From Acinetobacter ursingii DSM 16037 = CIP 107286 (GTDB taxonomy: Bacteria > Pseudomonadota > Gammaproteobacteria > Pseudomonadales > Moraxellaceae), in the NCBI RefSeq assembly GCF_000368825.1, contig NZ_KB849710.1, forward strand, positions 1 to 64,000: 64,000 bases of DNA, in the 5' to 3' direction. Both the position numbers and the translations under genes were made by a program. Positions 1-11,200 of this stretch are shown one piece after another. Within the stretch, counting starts at the first letter, position 1; every line of letters starts with the position of its first letter. Below the pieces are notes generated by a model. The model had not been told where the DNA came from. It made no database searches and was given only the letters and a program-made list of their open reading frames with translations.

Positions 1-85
1 CGCAATGGACCCAGGTCTACGTTTTGCGATTCGTGAAGGTGGTCGTACTGTAGGTGCTGGTGTTGTTGCGAAAGTAACTGCATAA
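1..85 (+). CDS. tuf: Elongation factor Tu, C-terminal end (partial)
   Basis: Only the last 27 codons lie in the window. The reading frame begins at base 2 and gives AMDPGLRFAIREGGRTVGAG followed by VVAKVTA and a TAA stop. This is the highly conserved end of EF-Tu domain III. EF-Tu is the GTPase that carries aminoacyl-tRNA to the ribosome. A perfect inverted repeat follows, then tRNA-Trp and secE-nusG, which is the usual tufB-trpT-secE-nusG order of gammaproteobacteria. The gene continues to the left of the window. Confidence 0.97.
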   Translation, partial: AMDPGLRFAIREGGRTVGAGVVAKVTA

Positions 86-110
86 TCACTTTATACGGTT
101 GCAATTTTTG

Positions 111-134
111 AGCCGAGAGTCTAGACTCTCGGCT
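111..134 (+). terminator. Perfect 24-base palindrome after tuf
   Basis: AGCCGAGAGT and its exact complement meet at a central CTAG, giving a 12-bp perfect palindrome 25 bases after the tuf stop. The bases after it (TGTGTG) are not a T-run, so it could be an inefficient terminator or an RNA-processing hairpin between the tuf mRNA and tRNA-Trp. Confidence 0.6.
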
Positions 135-144
135 TGTGTGTCCT

Positions 145-220
145 AGGTCAGTAGTTCAATTGGTAGAGCGTCGGTCTCCAAAACCGAATGTTGGGGGTTC
201 GAGTCCCTCCTGGCCTGCCA
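145..220 (+). tRNA. trpT: tRNA-Trp (anticodon CCA)
   Basis: This is a 76-base cloverleaf. The acceptor strand AGGTCAG pairs with CTGGCCT and is followed by an encoded discriminator and CCA end. The anticodon loop reads CTCCAAA with anticodon CCA, and the T-arm contains GGTTCGAGTCC. The position between tuf and secE is conserved in gammaproteobacteria. Confidence 0.97.
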
Positions 221-289
221 CGTTATGACAAGCTTGATGCTGACTTAAGTGTCATATAATAAGTCGCGAGTTCAACGACGAGTAAAAAA

Positions 290-730
290 ATGTCGAATGA
301 TAAATCGCGTGACGCATTAAGCGACGCGCCAATCCCTCAAAGAAATAATTCTGCCGAAGTTGTCACTTCTGGTTCGCCGTTGGATATTGTACTGTGGGCG
401 ATTGCACTGGTACTTTTAGTTGGTGCAGCCATGGTGAATCAATATCTACCTGCGTATTGGCCACCTGCAAATAGTGTTTGGGTGCGTGTTGGTGTAATTA
501 TCGCTTGTATCGTTGTTGCTTTAGGTTTATTATACGCCACCCATCAGGGTAAAGGCTTTGTTCGTTTACTTAAAGATGCGCGACTTGAGCTGCGTCGAGT
601 AACTTGGCCAACAAAACAAGAAACCGTGACCACATCTTGGCAGGTTTTGTTAGTGGTTATTATTACTGCAATTGTATTGTGGTGTTTTGACTATGGACTG
701 GGTTGGTTAATTAAGTTAATTATCGGATAA
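290..730 (+). CDS. secE: Preprotein translocase subunit SecE
   Basis: SecE is the small membrane subunit that clamps SecY in the SecYEG protein-export channel. The 146-residue product has a polar N-terminus, two hydrophobic segments at about residues 30-50 and 65-83, then the conserved amphipathic stretch [16 protein letters not shown] and a last membrane helix at about 118-142. This three-helix gammaproteobacterial form matches the E. coli type rather than the minimal one-helix SecE. It sits 7 bases upstream of nusG, and the two are almost certainly cotranscribed. Confidence 0.97.
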   Translation: MSNDKSRDALSDAPIPQRNNSAEVVTSGSPLDIVLWAIALVLLVGAAMVNQYLPAYWPPANSVWVRVGVIIACIVVALGLLYATHQGKGFVRLLKDARLELRRVTWPTKQETVTTSWQVLLVVIITAIVLWCFDYGLGWLIKLIIG

Positions 731-737
731 AAGAGCT

Positions 738-1271
738 ATGAAACGTTGGTACATTATTCATGCCTATTCTGGTTATGAAAAACAGGTAATGCGTTCTTTG
801 AATGATCGTATTGCACGTAGCGCTGTTGCCGATAGCTTTGGTGAAGTCCTTGTTCCTACCGAAGAAGTGGTGGAAATGAAGGATGGTAAGAAGCGTAAAT
901 CAGAACGTAAGTTCTTTCCAGGCTATGTGTTGGTCGAAATGGAAATGAACGATGAAACTTGGCACATTGTCAAAGAATGTCCAAAAGTTCTGGGCTTTAT
1001 AGGTGGAACAGCAGAAAAGCCTGCTCCGATTTCACAAAAAGAAGCTGATGCGATTCTTGCACGTGTGCGCAATACTGGTGAAGCACCTCGTCCTAAGACA
1101 ATGTTTGAGCCAGGCGAAGAATTATTGGTGACTGATGGTCCGTTCACAGACTTTAAAGGAGTTGTGGAGGAAGTTCAGTACGAGAAGTCACGTTTAACGT
1201 TGACGATTAATGTATTTAACCGTCCAACTCAGGTTGAACTCGAATTTCGTCAAGTCGAAAAAGCGAATTAA
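738..1271 (+). CDS. nusG: Transcription termination/antitermination factor NusG
   Basis: NusG binds RNA polymerase, supports Rho-dependent termination and links polymerase to the ribosome through S10. The 177-residue product has the NGN domain at the start ([15 protein letters not shown]) and [10 protein letters not shown] in its core. A C-terminal KOW domain begins near residue 125 ([20 protein letters not shown]). Length and order after secE are standard. A hairpin follows the stop codon. Confidence 0.98.
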   Translation: MKRWYIIHAYSGYEKQVMRSLNDRIARSAVADSFGEVLVPTEEVVEMKDGKKRKSERKFFPGYVLVEMEMNDETWHIVKECPKVLGFIGGTAEKPAPISQKEADAILARVRNTGEAPRPKTMFEPGEELLVTDGPFTDFKGVVEEVQYEKSRLTLTINVFNRPTQVELEFRQVEKAN

Positions 1272-1290
1272 CCTGAATTGGTTGGAAAGC

Positions 1291-1307
1291 GCCCGATCTG
1301 ATCGGGC
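1291..1307 (+). terminator. Hairpin after nusG
   Basis: GCCCGATC and GATCGGGC form an 8-bp stem 20 bases after the nusG stop, followed by ATTTGTTATT. The weak T-run suggests partial termination between nusG and rplK. Confidence 0.55.
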
Positions 1308-1387
1308 ATTTGTTATTACAGCATCCTGTATGTTGTGAAGTAAATGTTGGGGAGCCTAGCGGCGTTTGTACCCAGAGGTAATCTATA

Positions 1388-1816
1388 ATGGCTAAGAAGA
1401 TTGACGGCTATATCAAGCTGCAAGTTCCAGCTGGTAAAGCAAATCCATCTCCACCAATTGGTCCTGCTTTGGGTCAACGTGGTGTTAACATCATGGCGTT
1501 CTGTAAAGAATTCAATGCTGCGACACAAAAACTTGAAGTAGGTTTGCCTATTCCTGTCGTGATCACTGTGTACAACGATAAGTCGTTCACTTTCATCATG
1601 AAAACTCCACCTGCATCTATTCTTCTTAAGAAAGCTGCTGGTATTCAAAAGGGTTCTTCTGTACCAAACAAAACTAAAGTTGGTAAGTTGACTCGTGCTC
1701 AATTAGAAGAAATTGCGACTACGAAAGAACCAGATTTAACTGGTGCTGATTTAGACGCACGTGTTCGTACCATCGCTGGTTCTGCACGTTCTATGGGCTT
1801 GGAAGTGGAGCTATAA
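1388..1816 (+). CDS. rplK: 50S ribosomal protein L11
   Basis: L11 forms the stalk base and GTPase-associated centre of the 50S subunit and is needed for stringent-factor signalling. The 142-residue product begins [20 protein letters not shown] and contains the proline-rich hinge [18 protein letters not shown], with a C-terminal rRNA-binding domain ending in [11 protein letters not shown]. An AGAGG ribosome-binding site lies just upstream. It is followed 3 bases later by rplA, the usual L11 operon. Confidence 0.98.
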   Translation: MAKKIDGYIKLQVPAGKANPSPPIGPALGQRGVNIMAFCKEFNAATQKLEVGLPIPVVITVYNDKSFTFIMKTPPASILLKKAAGIQKGSSVPNKTKVGKLTRAQLEEIATTKEPDLTGADLDARVRTIAGSARSMGLEVEL

Positions 1817-1819
1817 GAC

Positions 1820-2515
1820 ATGGCAAAGTTAACTAAACGTCAAAAAGCCATTGCTGCTGCTGTCGATACTAACAAAGTTTATACTTTGGAAGAAGCGGTA
1901 CAAGTTCTTAACGATCTACCTGCTGCTAAATTCAAAGAGTCTTTGGATGTTGCAGTTAATCTGGGTGTAGATCCACGTAAATCTGATCAGGTTGTTCGTG
2001 GTGCAACTACACTTCCAGCGGGTACTGGTAAAACTGTACGTGTTGCAGTATTTGCTCAGGGTGCTGCTGCTGAAGCTGCTAAGGCTGAAGGTGCTGATAT
2101 CGTAGGTTTTGATGATCTTGCTGAAAGCATTCAACAAGGTAATCTTGACTTTGATGTTGTGATCGCGGCTCCAGATGCAATGCGCGTTGTAGGTAAGTTG
2201 GGTACAATTCTTGGTCCACGTGGCTTAATGCCAAACCCTAAAGTGGGTACGGTTACTCCAGATGTTGCTGGTGCAGTTAAAAATGCGAAAGCAGGTCAGG
2301 CGCGTTACCGTGTAGACAAAGCAGGTATTATCCATGCTGCGATCGGTCAAGTAGGTTTTACCGCTGAAGCGATCCGTCAAAACGTTGAAACTTTAGTTGC
2401 TGACTTGAAAAAGTTAAAACCTGCAACTTCTAAAGGTGTTTATATCAAAAAGATCACTTTGAGCTCAACAATGGGCCCTGGTTTGACTGTTGATGTAAAT
2501 AACGTTTCTAACTAA
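1820..2515 (+). CDS. rplA: 50S ribosomal protein L1
   Basis: L1 forms the mobile stalk that helps release E-site tRNA, and in enterobacteria it represses translation of its own operon. The 231-residue product has the typical start [16 protein letters not shown] and the L1 signature around [18 protein letters not shown]. It is cotranscribed with rplK, with only 3 bases between them. A long leader for rplJ follows. Confidence 0.98.
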   Translation: MAKLTKRQKAIAAAVDTNKVYTLEEAVQVLNDLPAAKFKESLDVAVNLGVDPRKSDQVVRGATTLPAGTGKTVRVAVFAQGAAAEAAKAEGADIVGFDDLAESIQQGNLDFDVVIAAPDAMRVVGKLGTILGPRGLMPNPKVGTVTPDVAGAVKNAKAGQARYRVDKAGIIHAAIGQVGFTAEAIRQNVETLVADLKKLKPATSKGVYIKKITLSSTMGPGLTVDVNNVSN

Positions 2516-2789
2516 TTTTAGTTAAAAGATTTTTAAAGGTCTTGGTGAATAAACGTATTTGATGAATCTTTGAGGATTCAAATATGTCATCAAGCGGACT
2601 TTGAATTGGTAAATATTAATTTGCCAGCGTCAAAGACCTCAGGTGGTTGGAGTTTAGACTTTGGCCTTAATTGATTGCCTGAGTAGACGCGGTGGTGTGA
2701 TTTGTTCCTCCTCCGCGTGTAAGCCGAAAGGTTTACGAATTGGGAGTGCATCTAGCTCAGATGCATAAGTCACCTTAGGAGGTTTTACA
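2516..2789 (+). promoter_or_regulatory. Untranslated leader before rplJ (L10 leader type)
   Basis: The 274 bases between rplA and rplJ carry no convincing gene. In gammaproteobacteria this interval holds the rplJL promoter and a structured mRNA leader to which the L10-L7/L12 complex binds, repressing translation. The position, length and strong TTAGGAGG ribosome-binding site at its end fit that. The binding structure itself was not folded here, so the regulatory role is inferred from family knowledge. Confidence 0.6.
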
Positions 2790-3296
2790 ATGGCTCTTCT
2801 TATCGAAGGCAAAAAACAGATCGTCGCAGAAGTCAACGAAGTTGCTTCTAAAGCGTTCTCTGCTGTTGTTGCTGATTATCAAGGTTTAACTGTCGAAAAA
2901 CTTACTCAACTTCGTGTTGAAGCGCGTAAGTTAGGTGTTACTACACGTATCGTGCGTAATACTTTGGCTAAACGTTCATTTGAAGGTACTCAATTTGATA
3001 TCTTGAATGACAACCTTGTAGGCCCAACAATTCTTGGTTTTTCAACTTCTGAAGACGACATGGGTGCAGCTGCACGCTTGTTTGAAGAATTTGCAAAAAC
3101 GAACAAAGCATTTGAATTAAAAGCTGCTGCATTTGACGGCAAAGTTTATCAAGGTGCTGAAGTTAGCGTTATTGCAAACCTTCCAAACCAAGAGAAAGCA
3201 CTTACTATGCTTGCCTCTGTTCTTCAAGCTCCTGTTTCGAAATTGGGTCGCTTACTTACAGCACTCAAAGAGAAAAACGAGTCAGAAGCAGCTTAA
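2790..3296 (+). CDS. rplJ: 50S ribosomal protein L10
   Basis: L10 anchors the L7/L12 dimers to the ribosome and is an autogenous translational repressor. The 168-residue product starts MALLIEGKKQIVAEVNEVAS and contains VVADYQGLTVEKLTQLR and the RIVRNTLAKR motif of the rRNA-binding domain. Its C-terminal helix, which binds L7/L12, follows. The ribosome-binding site AGGAGG lies 8 bases upstream. rplL follows after 42 bases. Confidence 0.98.
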   Translation: MALLIEGKKQIVAEVNEVASKAFSAVVADYQGLTVEKLTQLRVEARKLGVTTRIVRNTLAKRSFEGTQFDILNDNLVGPTILGFSTSEDDMGAAARLFEEFAKTNKAFELKAAAFDGKVYQGAEVSVIANLPNQEKALTMLASVLQAPVSKLGRLLTALKEKNESEAA

Positions 3297-3338
3297 TCAC
3301 ACTTTTACCTTATTCAATATCCATTTGGAGTTATTCTC

Positions 3339-3710
3339 ATGGCTTTAACTAACGAAGAAATCTTAAACGCAGTTGCTGAAAAAACTGTTCTTGAACTTGT
3401 TGAATTAATCTCTGCTTTTGAAGAGAAATTCAATGTATCTGCTGCTGCTGTAGCTGTTGCTGCTGCTCCAGGTGCTGGCGCTGCTGCTGCTGAAGAACAA
3501 ACTGAATTCAATGTTGAATTGACTTCTTTCGGCGCGAACAAAGTTGCTGTAATTAAAGCAGTTCGTGAAGCGACTGGTCTTGGTCTTAAAGAAGCGAAAG
3601 ATCTTGTTGAAGGTGCTCCACAAGTTCTTAAAGAAGGCGTTTCTAAAGAAGAAGGCGAAGAGCTTAAGAAGAAACTTGAAGAAGCTGGTGCTACAGTTAC
3701 ACTTAAGTAA
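3339..3710 (+). CDS. rplL: 50S ribosomal protein L7/L12
   Basis: L7/L12 is the multicopy stalk protein that recruits translational GTPases. The 123-residue product has an N-terminal dimerisation domain, an Ala/Val/Gly-rich hinge at about residues 32-52, and a C-terminal domain with [20 protein letters not shown] and [15 protein letters not shown]. The very acidic, alanine-rich composition is typical. The downstream hairpins attenuate transcription into rpoB. Confidence 0.98.
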   Translation: MALTNEEILNAVAEKTVLELVELISAFEEKFNVSAAAVAVAAAPGAGAAAAEEQTEFNVELTSFGANKVAVIKAVREATGLGLKEAKDLVEGAPQVLKEGVSKEEGEELKKKLEEAGATVTLK

Positions 3711-3752
3711 TGCATCAAGGGGTCGATTTTTTGATAATCGGCCCCATAAAAT

Positions 3753-3783
3753 GGCTGATGGCTCTTGGGTCATCAGCCTTTTT
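3753..3783 (+). terminator. Attenuator hairpin between rplL and rpoB
   Basis: GGCTGATG at 3753-3760 pairs with CATCAGCC at 3771-3778 and is followed by TTTTT. This is a rho-independent terminator shape 43 bases after rplL. In gammaproteobacteria a partial terminator here lowers rpoBC transcription relative to the ribosomal genes. The rest of the 308-base gap to rpoB holds a smaller GGTCGAT/ATCGGCC hairpin at about 3721-3744 and leader sequence. Confidence 0.75.
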
Positions 3784-4018
3784 GCGTTACAATAATCGGC
3801 TCGATTTTTGTTTGTTTGATATAAAAACGCTCGATTTAAAGAACAAATGAAATAAATTCAAACGCTTACCAATATTTTTCTGGTTTAAAAATATTGTTAA
3901 GCGTTTTAATACCACTTAAAAATTGCAGCATTTGTAAAAGTGGTGGCCATATCGGCCTGCGTCATTCCATCCAAGCTCGTTCTGCAGGCGAGCCTGGTTT
4001 ACTTTCCGAGGACTCCAG

Positions 4019-7000
4019 ATGGCATACTCATATACCGAAAAGAAACGGATCCGTAAGAATTTTGGTAAATTGCCTAGCGTCATGGACGCTCCGTACTTGC
4101 TTTCGATTCAGGTCGATTCGTACAGAACGTTTTTACAAGATGGCAAAACACCGAAAAACCGCGAAGATATCGGTCTCCAAGCCGCATTTCGTTCAGTTTT
4201 TCCTATAGAAAGTTATTCTGGCAATGCTGCTTTAGAATTTGTTGAGTATAGTCTTGGTAAACCAGAGTTTGATGTACGCGAGTGTATTCTTCGCGGATCA
4301 ACTTATGCGGCACCAATGCGCGTAAAAATTCGTTTGATCATTAAAGATCGTGAAACGAAATCAATTAAAGATGTTCGCGAACAAGAAGTGTATATGGGTG
4401 AAATGCCACTCATGACTGAGAACGGAACATTTGTGATTAACGGTACTGAGCGTGTCATCGTATCTCAGTTACACCGTTCACCAGGTGTGTTCTTCGATCA
4501 TGATAAAGGTAAAACTCATTCAAGCGGTAAAGTGCTGTATTCAGCACGTATTATTCCTTACCGTGGTTCATGGTTAGACTTTGAATTTGATGCCAAAGAT
4601 TTGGTTTACGTGCGTATTGACCGTCGTCGTAAGCTATTGGCTACGGTTATTCTACGTGCACTGGGTTATAACAATGAGCAAATCCTTGATTTGTTCTATG
4701 AAAAAGTACCTGTGTATCTGGACATGGGCAGCTACCAAATTGATCTTGTGCCTGAACGTTTACGCGGTGAAATGGCGCAGTTTGATATTACTGATAATGA
4801 CGGTAAAGTCATTGTAGAACAAGGCAAACGTATTAATGCGCGTCATGTTCGTCAAATGGAAGCGTCTGGTCTAAGCAAGCTTTCAGTGCCTGATGAGTAT
4901 CTGTATGAGCGTATCACTGCTGAAGATATTACACTAAAAGATGGTGATATCATTCCTGCCAACACTTTGCTCAGCCATGAAGTCATGGTCAAGCTAGCTG
5001 AAGGCGGCGTAAAGCAGTTTAATATCCTGTATACCAACGATATCGATCATGGTCCGTTTATTGCGGATACTTTACGTGCTGATACCACATCAGGTCGTGA
5101 AGAAGCACTGGTTGAAATCTACAAGGTAATGCGTCCAGGTGAGCCACCAACGAAAGAAGCGGCTGAAAACTTGTTTAATAACTTGTTCTTCTCTTCTGAA
5201 CGTTATGATTTGTCACCTGTTGGTCGTATGAAGTTTAACCGTCGTTTGGGTCGTCCTTACGAAGTTGGTACAGATCAAAAATCACGTGAAGTTGAAGGTA
5301 TCCTCTCTAATGAGGATATCACTGATGTATTACGTACATTGGTTGAGATTCGTAACGGTAAAGGTGAAGTCGACGATATCGATCACTTGGGTAACCGTCG
5401 TGTCCGTTCAGTTGGTGAAATGACAGAGAACCAGTTCCGTGTGGGTCTGGTGCGTGTTGAACGTGCTGTTAAAGAGCGTTTAAGCCAAGCTGAAACCGAT
5501 AACTTGTCTCCACAAGACTTGATCAATGCGAAACCTGTTGCTGCCGCGATCAAAGAATTCTTTGGTTCAAGCCAATTGTCTCAGTTCATGGATCAAAACA
5601 ACCCATTGTCTGAAATTACACACAAACGTCGTGTATCAGCGCTTGGGCCAGGTGGTTTGACACGTGAACGTGCAGGCTTTGAGGTACGTGACGTACATCA
5701 AACTCACTATGGTCGTGTGTGTCCGATTGAAACGCCTGAAGGTCCAAACATTGGTTTGATCAACTCGCTATCTGTTTATGCAAAAGCCAACGATTTCGGT
5801 TTCTTGGAAACGCCTTATCGTAAGGTAGTCGATGGTCGTGTAACGGACGATGTTGAATATCTTTCTGCGATTGAAGAAGTGGGGACTGTGATTGCACAGG
5901 CCGACTCTGGTGTTGATGCAGAGGGTAACCTCGTTGAAGAAATGGTTTCAGTCCGTCATCAGGGCGAATTTGTACGTATGCCTCCTGAAAAAGTGACGCA
6001 TATGGATGTTTCTGCGCAGCAAGTTGTTTCTGTAGCAGCATCATTGATTCCATTCCTAGAACACGATGATGCGAACCGTGCCTTAATGGGTTCGAACATG
6101 CAACGTCAGGCAGTGCCAACCTTACTTGCGGATAAACCGCTTGTGGGTACGGGTATGGAAGCGACCGTTGCACGTGACTCAGGCGTATGTGTAATTGCAA
6201 AACGTGGTGGTGTGATTGAGTTTGTTGATGCATCACGTGTGGTCATTCGTGTTCATGAAAATGAAATGATCGCGGGTGAAGCAGGTGTTGATATTTATAA
6301 CCTGATCAAATACACCCGTTCTAACCAAAATACTTGTATTAACCAGAAAGTTCTTGTGAATCTGGGCGATAAAGTTGGTCGTGGTGATGTATTGGCTGAT
6401 GGTCCTTCTACCGATGGTGGTGAGTTGGCATTGGGTCAAAACATGCGCGTCGCGTTCATGACGTGGAATGGTTATAACTACGAAGACTCAATCTTGTTAT
6501 CTGAGCGAGTTTTGCAGGAAGATCGTTTAACTTCAATTCACATTCAGGAATTATCATGTGTTGCACGTGATACTAAATTGGGTGCAGAAGAAATTACTGC
6601 CGATATTCCGAATGTAGGTGAAGCTGCTCTATCCAAGCTAGATGAATCTGGTATTGTTTATATCGGTGCGGAAGTGACTGCGGGTGATATTCTGGTAGGT
6701 AAAGTTACGCCTAAAGGTGAAACTCAACTTACGCCAGAAGAAAAATTGCTTCGTGCGATCTTCGGTGAAAAAGCGGCTGATGTGAAAGATTCATCTTTAC
6801 GTGTTCCGTCTGGTACGAAAGGTACTGTCATCGATGTACAAGTCTTCACACGTGATGGTCTTGAGAAAGATGATCGTGCACTTGCGATTGAAAAAGCGCA
6901 ATTGGATTCGTACCGTAAAGATTTGAAAGAAGAATACAAAATCTTTGAAGAAGCAGCACGTGAACGTATTGTGCGCTTATTAAAAGGTCAGGATTCTAAC

Positions 7001-8107
7001 GGTGGTGGCACGACTAAACGTGGTGACAAACTGACTGAAGATTTATTGTCTGGTCTTGAGCTGGTCGATTTACTTGAAATTCAACCAAGTGATGAAGGCA
7101 TCGCTGAGCGTTTAAGTCAAATTCAAGTATTCTTGAAAGAGAAGAGTGCTGAAATTGATGAGAAATTTGCTGAGAAAAAACGCAAATTAGCGACGGGTGA
7201 TGAGTTAACGACGGGTGTCTTGAAAGTCGTTAAAGTCTACCTTGCAGTTAAACGTCGTATCCAGCCAGGTGATAAAATGGCGGGTCGTCACGGGAACAAA
7301 GGTGTTGTTTCTAACATCTTGCCTGTAGAAGACATGCCACATGATGCCAATGGTGTACCTGTCGATATCGTCTTGAACCCATTAGGTGTACCATCGCGTA
7401 TGAACGTGGGTCAGATTCTGGAGACACATCTAGGATTGGCAGCCAAAGGTCTGGGTGAACAAATCGATAAGATGTTGCAACAACAGCGTACCATTGCCGA
7501 ACTTCGTATCTTCCTTGATAAGATTTACAACAAGGTCGGTGGTGAGCAAGAAGATCTAAACAGTCTGACTGATGATGAAGTCTTGGTATTGGCTGGCAAC
7601 TTGCGTAAAGGTGTACCACTAGCAACTCCTGTATTTGATGGTGCTGAAGAAAGTCAAATTAAAGAGTTACTTGAGTTGGCTGAATTGCCACGTACTGGTC
7701 AACAGATTTTGTTTGATGGACGTACAGGTGAACAGTTTGACCGTCCTGTAACCGTAGGTTATATGTACATGTTGAAACTGAACCACTTGGTGGATGACAA
7801 GATGCATGCGCGTTCAACAGGTTCATATTCTCTGGTAACGCAACAACCATTGGGTGGTAAAGCTCAATTCGGTGGTCAGCGTTTCGGTGAGATGGAAGTC
7901 TGGGCACTGGAAGCTTATGGCGCAGCATATACCCTTCAGGAAATGCTCACTGTGAAGTCGGATGACGTTGAAGGTCGTACACGCATCTATAAGAACATTG
8001 TAGATGGTAACCATTATATGGATCCGGGTATGCCTGAATCATTCAACGTATTGACCAAAGAGATCCGTTCTTTAGGTATCAACATTGAACTGAAAAATGG
8101 TGACTAA
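4019..8107 (+). CDS. rpoB: DNA-directed RNA polymerase subunit beta
   Basis: This is the beta subunit, forming half of the catalytic cleft of RNA polymerase and the rifampicin pocket. The 1362-residue product has the expected landmarks. They include the rifampicin region near residues 510-580 ([20 protein letters not shown] and [20 protein letters not shown]), the conserved [26 protein letters not shown] in the C-terminal third, and [20 protein letters not shown] near the end. The resistance hot-spot appears wild-type by eye ([13 protein letters not shown]). The length matches Acinetobacter RpoB. Confidence 0.99.
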   Translation: MAYSYTEKKRIRKNFGKLPSVMDAPYLLSIQVDSYRTFLQDGKTPKNREDIGLQAAFRSVFPIESYSGNAALEFVEYSLGKPEFDVRECILRGSTYAAPMRVKIRLIIKDRETKSIKDVREQEVYMGEMPLMTENGTFVINGTERVIVSQLHRSPGVFFDHDKGKTHSSGKVLYSARIIPYRGSWLDFEFDAKDLVYVRIDRRRKLLATVILRALGYNNEQILDLFYEKVPVYLDMGSYQIDLVPERLRGEMAQFDITDNDGKVIVEQGKRINARHVRQMEASGLSKLSVPDEYLYERITAEDITLKDGDIIPANTLLSHEVMVKLAEGGVKQFNILYTNDIDHGPFIADTLRADTTSGREEALVEIYKVMRPGEPPTKEAAENLFNNLFFSSERYDLSPVGRMKFNRRLGRPYEVGTDQKSREVEGILSNEDITDVLRTLVEIRNGKGEVDDIDHLGNRRVRSVGEMTENQFRVGLVRVERAVKERLSQAETDNLSPQDLINAKPVAAAIKEFFGSSQLSQFMDQNNPLSEITHKRRVSALGPGGLTRERAGFEVRDVHQTHYGRVCPIETPEGPNIGLINSLSVYAKANDFGFLETPYRKVVDGRVTDDVEYLSAIEEVGTVIAQADSGVDAEGNLVEEMVSVRHQGEFVRMPPEKVTHMDVSAQQVVSVAASLIPFLEHDDANRALMGSNMQRQAVPTLLADKPLVGTGMEATVARDSGVCVIAKRGGVIEFVDASRVVIRVHENEMIAGEAGVDIYNLIKYTRSNQNTCINQKVLVNLGDKVGRGDVLADGPSTDGGELALGQNMRVAFMTWNGYNYEDSILLSERVLQEDRLTSIHIQELSCVARDTKLGAEEITADIPNVGEAALSKLDESGIVYIGAEVTAGDILVGKVTPKGETQLTPEEKLLRAIFGEKAADVKDSSLRVPSGTKGTVIDVQVFTRDGLEKDDRALAIEKAQLDSYRKDLKEEYKIFEEAARERIVRLLKGQDSNGGGTTKRGDKLTEDLLSGLELVDLLEIQPSDEGIAERLSQIQVFLKEKSAEIDEKFAEKKRKLATGDELTTGVLKVVKVYLAVKRRIQPGDKMAGRHGNKGVVSNILPVEDMPHDANGVPVDIVLNPLGVPSRMNVGQILETHLGLAAKGLGEQIDKMLQQQRTIAELRIFLDKIYNKVGGEQEDLNSLTDDEVLVLAGNLRKGVPLATPVFDGAEESQIKELLELAELPRTGQQILFDGRTGEQFDRPVTVGYMYMLKLNHLVDDKMHARSTGSYSLVTQQPLGGKAQFGGQRFGEMEVWALEAYGAAYTLQEMLTVKSDDVEGRTRIYKNIVDGNHYMDPGMPESFNVLTKEIRSLGINIELKNGD

Positions 8108-8172
8108 ATCCCCCTCGATTCCCCTTTGTTAAAGGGGGCCCCTCTTTTCAAAGAGGGGTTAGAGGAGATTTT
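8106..8172. repeat. Palindromic intergenic repeat between rpoB and rpoC
   Basis: The 67-base block contains two consecutive perfect hairpins, CCCCTTT-GTT-AAAGGGG and CCCCTCTTT-TC-AAAGAGGGG. They are enclosed by imperfect inverted ends (AAATCCCCCTC on the left, GAGGAGATTT on the right). The G/C-run arms stand out in AT-rich DNA. Similar CCCCCTTT/AAAGGGGG elements are remembered as frequent intergenic repeats in Acinetobacter genomes; copy number elsewhere cannot be checked here. Confidence 0.7.
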
Positions 8173-8243
8173 CAAATTTCAGTAAAAACAATATTTGTGA
8201 CCCAGTCGGATGAGCCTAGCTCTCTGACACACGGAGAAAAAAA

Positions 8244-11200
8244 TTGAAAGACTTGCTCGATATCATGCGTAAGAAAACGGATTCTGACGGTCATGCACCC
8301 GTTGAATTCGACCGTATCCGTATTGGTCTTGCGTCACCAGAAATGATTAAGTCATGGTCTCACGGTGAAGTGAAAAAGCCTGAGACAATCAACTACCGTA
8401 CGTTTAAACCAGAACGTGATGGTTTGTTCTGTGCCAAAATCTTTGGTCCAGTCAAAGATTACGAATGCTTGTGTGGTAAATACAAGCGTATGAAATACAA
8501 AGGCGTCATTTGTGAAAAATGTGGCGTTGAAGTCACCACTGCAAAAGTTCGTCGTGAACGTATGGGTCACATCGAGCTTGCTTCGCCAGTGGCGCACATC
8601 TGGTTCTTGAAATCATTACCAAGCCGTATTGGTTTATTACTAGATATGACACTTCGTGATATCGAACGTGTGTTGTATTTCGAATCTTATGTCGTGACTG
8701 ATCCTGGTATGACTCCGTTTGAGAAATATCAGTTGCTTAGCGATGAAGAGTATTACAACGCACTTGAAGAACACGGTGATGAATTTACCGCGAAAATGGG
8801 TGCGGAAGCGGTTCAGGATTTGTTGAAAGACATCGATCTTGAAGCTGAAATCGCACGTCTTCGTGAAGAAATTCCACAAACAACCTCAGAGACGAAACTG
8901 AAAAAAGCGTCTAAGCGTCTGAAGTTGATGGAAGCGTTTAAAGAGTCAAACAACAAGCCAGAATGGATGGTGATGAATGTACTGCCAGTACTTCCACCAG
9001 ACTTGCGTCCGCTGGTACCACTTGAAGGTGGTCGTTTTGCGACGTCTGACTTGAACGATCTTTATCGTCGTGTAATTAACCGTAATAACCGTTTAAAGCG
9101 TCTTCTTGACCTTGCAGCGCCAGATATCATCGTACGTAACGAAAAACGTATGTTACAAGAATCTGTTGATGCATTACTTGATAATGGTCGTCGTGGTCGT
9201 GCGATTACAGGTTCAAACAAACGTCCATTGAAATCTTTGGCAGATATGATCAAAGGTAAACAAGGTCGTTTCCGTCAGAACTTGTTGGGTAAACGTGTTG
9301 ACTATTCTGGTCGTTCGGTCATTACCGTTGGTCCTACTTTACGTTTGCATCAATGTGGTCTTCCGAAGAAGATGGCACTTGAACTATTCAAGCCATTTAT
9401 TTTCGCAAAATTGCAGGCATCTGGTCAGGCAACCACCATTAAAGCTGCCAAGAAAATGGTTGAGCGCGAGACTCCTGAAGTTTGGGACGTTCTAGCGAAT
9501 GTGATTCGTCAGCATCCAGTGATGTTGAACCGTGCACCGACACTTCACCGTTTGGGTCTACAAGCCTTTGAACCGATTTTGATCGAAGGTAAAGCGATTC
9601 GTTTGCATCCATTGGTCTGTACTGCATTTAACGCCGACTTTGACGGTGACCAAATGGCAGTACACGTTCCATTGACCTTGGAAGCACAGCTTGAATCACG
9701 TGCTTTGATGATGTCAACCAACAATATCCTGTCACCTGCCAATGGTGAGCCGATTATCGTTCCGTCTCAGGACGTGGTCTTGGGTCTTTACTACATCACG
9801 CGTGATGCAGTCAATGCCAAAGGCGAAGGCATGGTCTTTGCTGATACGCACGAAGTAAACCGTGCTTTGGCCACCAATAAAGTTGCGATCCATGCACGTG
9901 TAAAAGTGCGTGTGCATCAGACTGTGATTGATGAAAATGGTCAGCGCGAAAAGCAAACCATTATTGTGGATACCACACCGGGTCGTTGCTTACTTTGGGA
10001 AATCGTTCCTGAAGGCTTAAGCTTTGACATGATCAACCTTGAGATGACCAAGAAAAACATCTCAAAACTGATCAACTCTTGCTACCGTAAATTAGGTCTA
10101 AAAGACACAGTTATCTTTGCTGACCAATTGATGTATTTGGGCTTCCGTCAAGCGACTCGCTCAGGTGTATCGGTGGGTATGGAAGACATGGTCATTCCGC
10201 CACAAAAGCAAGTCATTATTGACAAAGCAGAAACTGAAGTTCGTGAAATTGAACAACAGTTTGAACAAGGCTTTGTGACCGCGGGTGAACGTTATAACAA
10301 AGTGGTCGATATTTGGGCGCGTACTAACGATCAAGTCGCTAAAGCGATGATGGATAACTTGTCATTTACCAATGTGAAGAACAAACAGGGTGAAGACGAG
10401 AAACAAAAATCGTTCAACAGCATCTACATGATGTCTGACTCTGGTGCACGTGGTAGTGCGGCTCAGATTCGTCAGTTGGCGGGTATGCGTGGTTTGATGG
10501 CAAAACCAGATGGTTCGATCATTGAAACGCCAATTAAAGCGAACTTCCGTGAAGGTCTAACGGTTCTTCAGTACTTTATTTCAACGCACGGTGCGCGTAA
10601 AGGTTTGGCCGATACAGCATTGAAAACTGCGAACTCAGGTTACTTGACTCGTCGTTTGGTTGACGTAGCACAAGACTTGGTGATTACTGAGCCAGACTGC
10701 GGTACTGCGGGCGGTTTAGTCATGACGCCATTCATTCAGGGTGGGGATGTGATTGAGCCATTACGTGATCGCGTATTGGGTCGTGTAACAGCAGAAGATG
10801 TACGTCGTGCATCGGACAATGAAGTGGTATTGCCACGTGGCACTTTGATTGACGAGAAAATTGCAGCTCAGCTTGAAGAAGCGGGTGTCGATGAAGTGAA
10901 AGTTCGTTCAGTCATCGCATGTGAATCATCATTTGGTGTTTGTGCAAAATGTTATGGTCGTGATTTGGCTCGTGGTCATCAGGTTAACCCAGGTGAGTCT
11001 GTTGGTGTTATGGCAGCTCAATCGATTGGTGAACCTGGTACACAGTTAACCATGCGTACCTTCCACGTGGGTGGTGCTGCAAGCCGAACTTCTGCTGCAA
11101 ACAGTGTACAAGTGCGTAACAAAGGTACTGTACGTTTCCATAATGTGAAAACGGTACAACATGCTAAAGGTCACTTGGTTTCTGTTTCGCGTTCAGGCGA

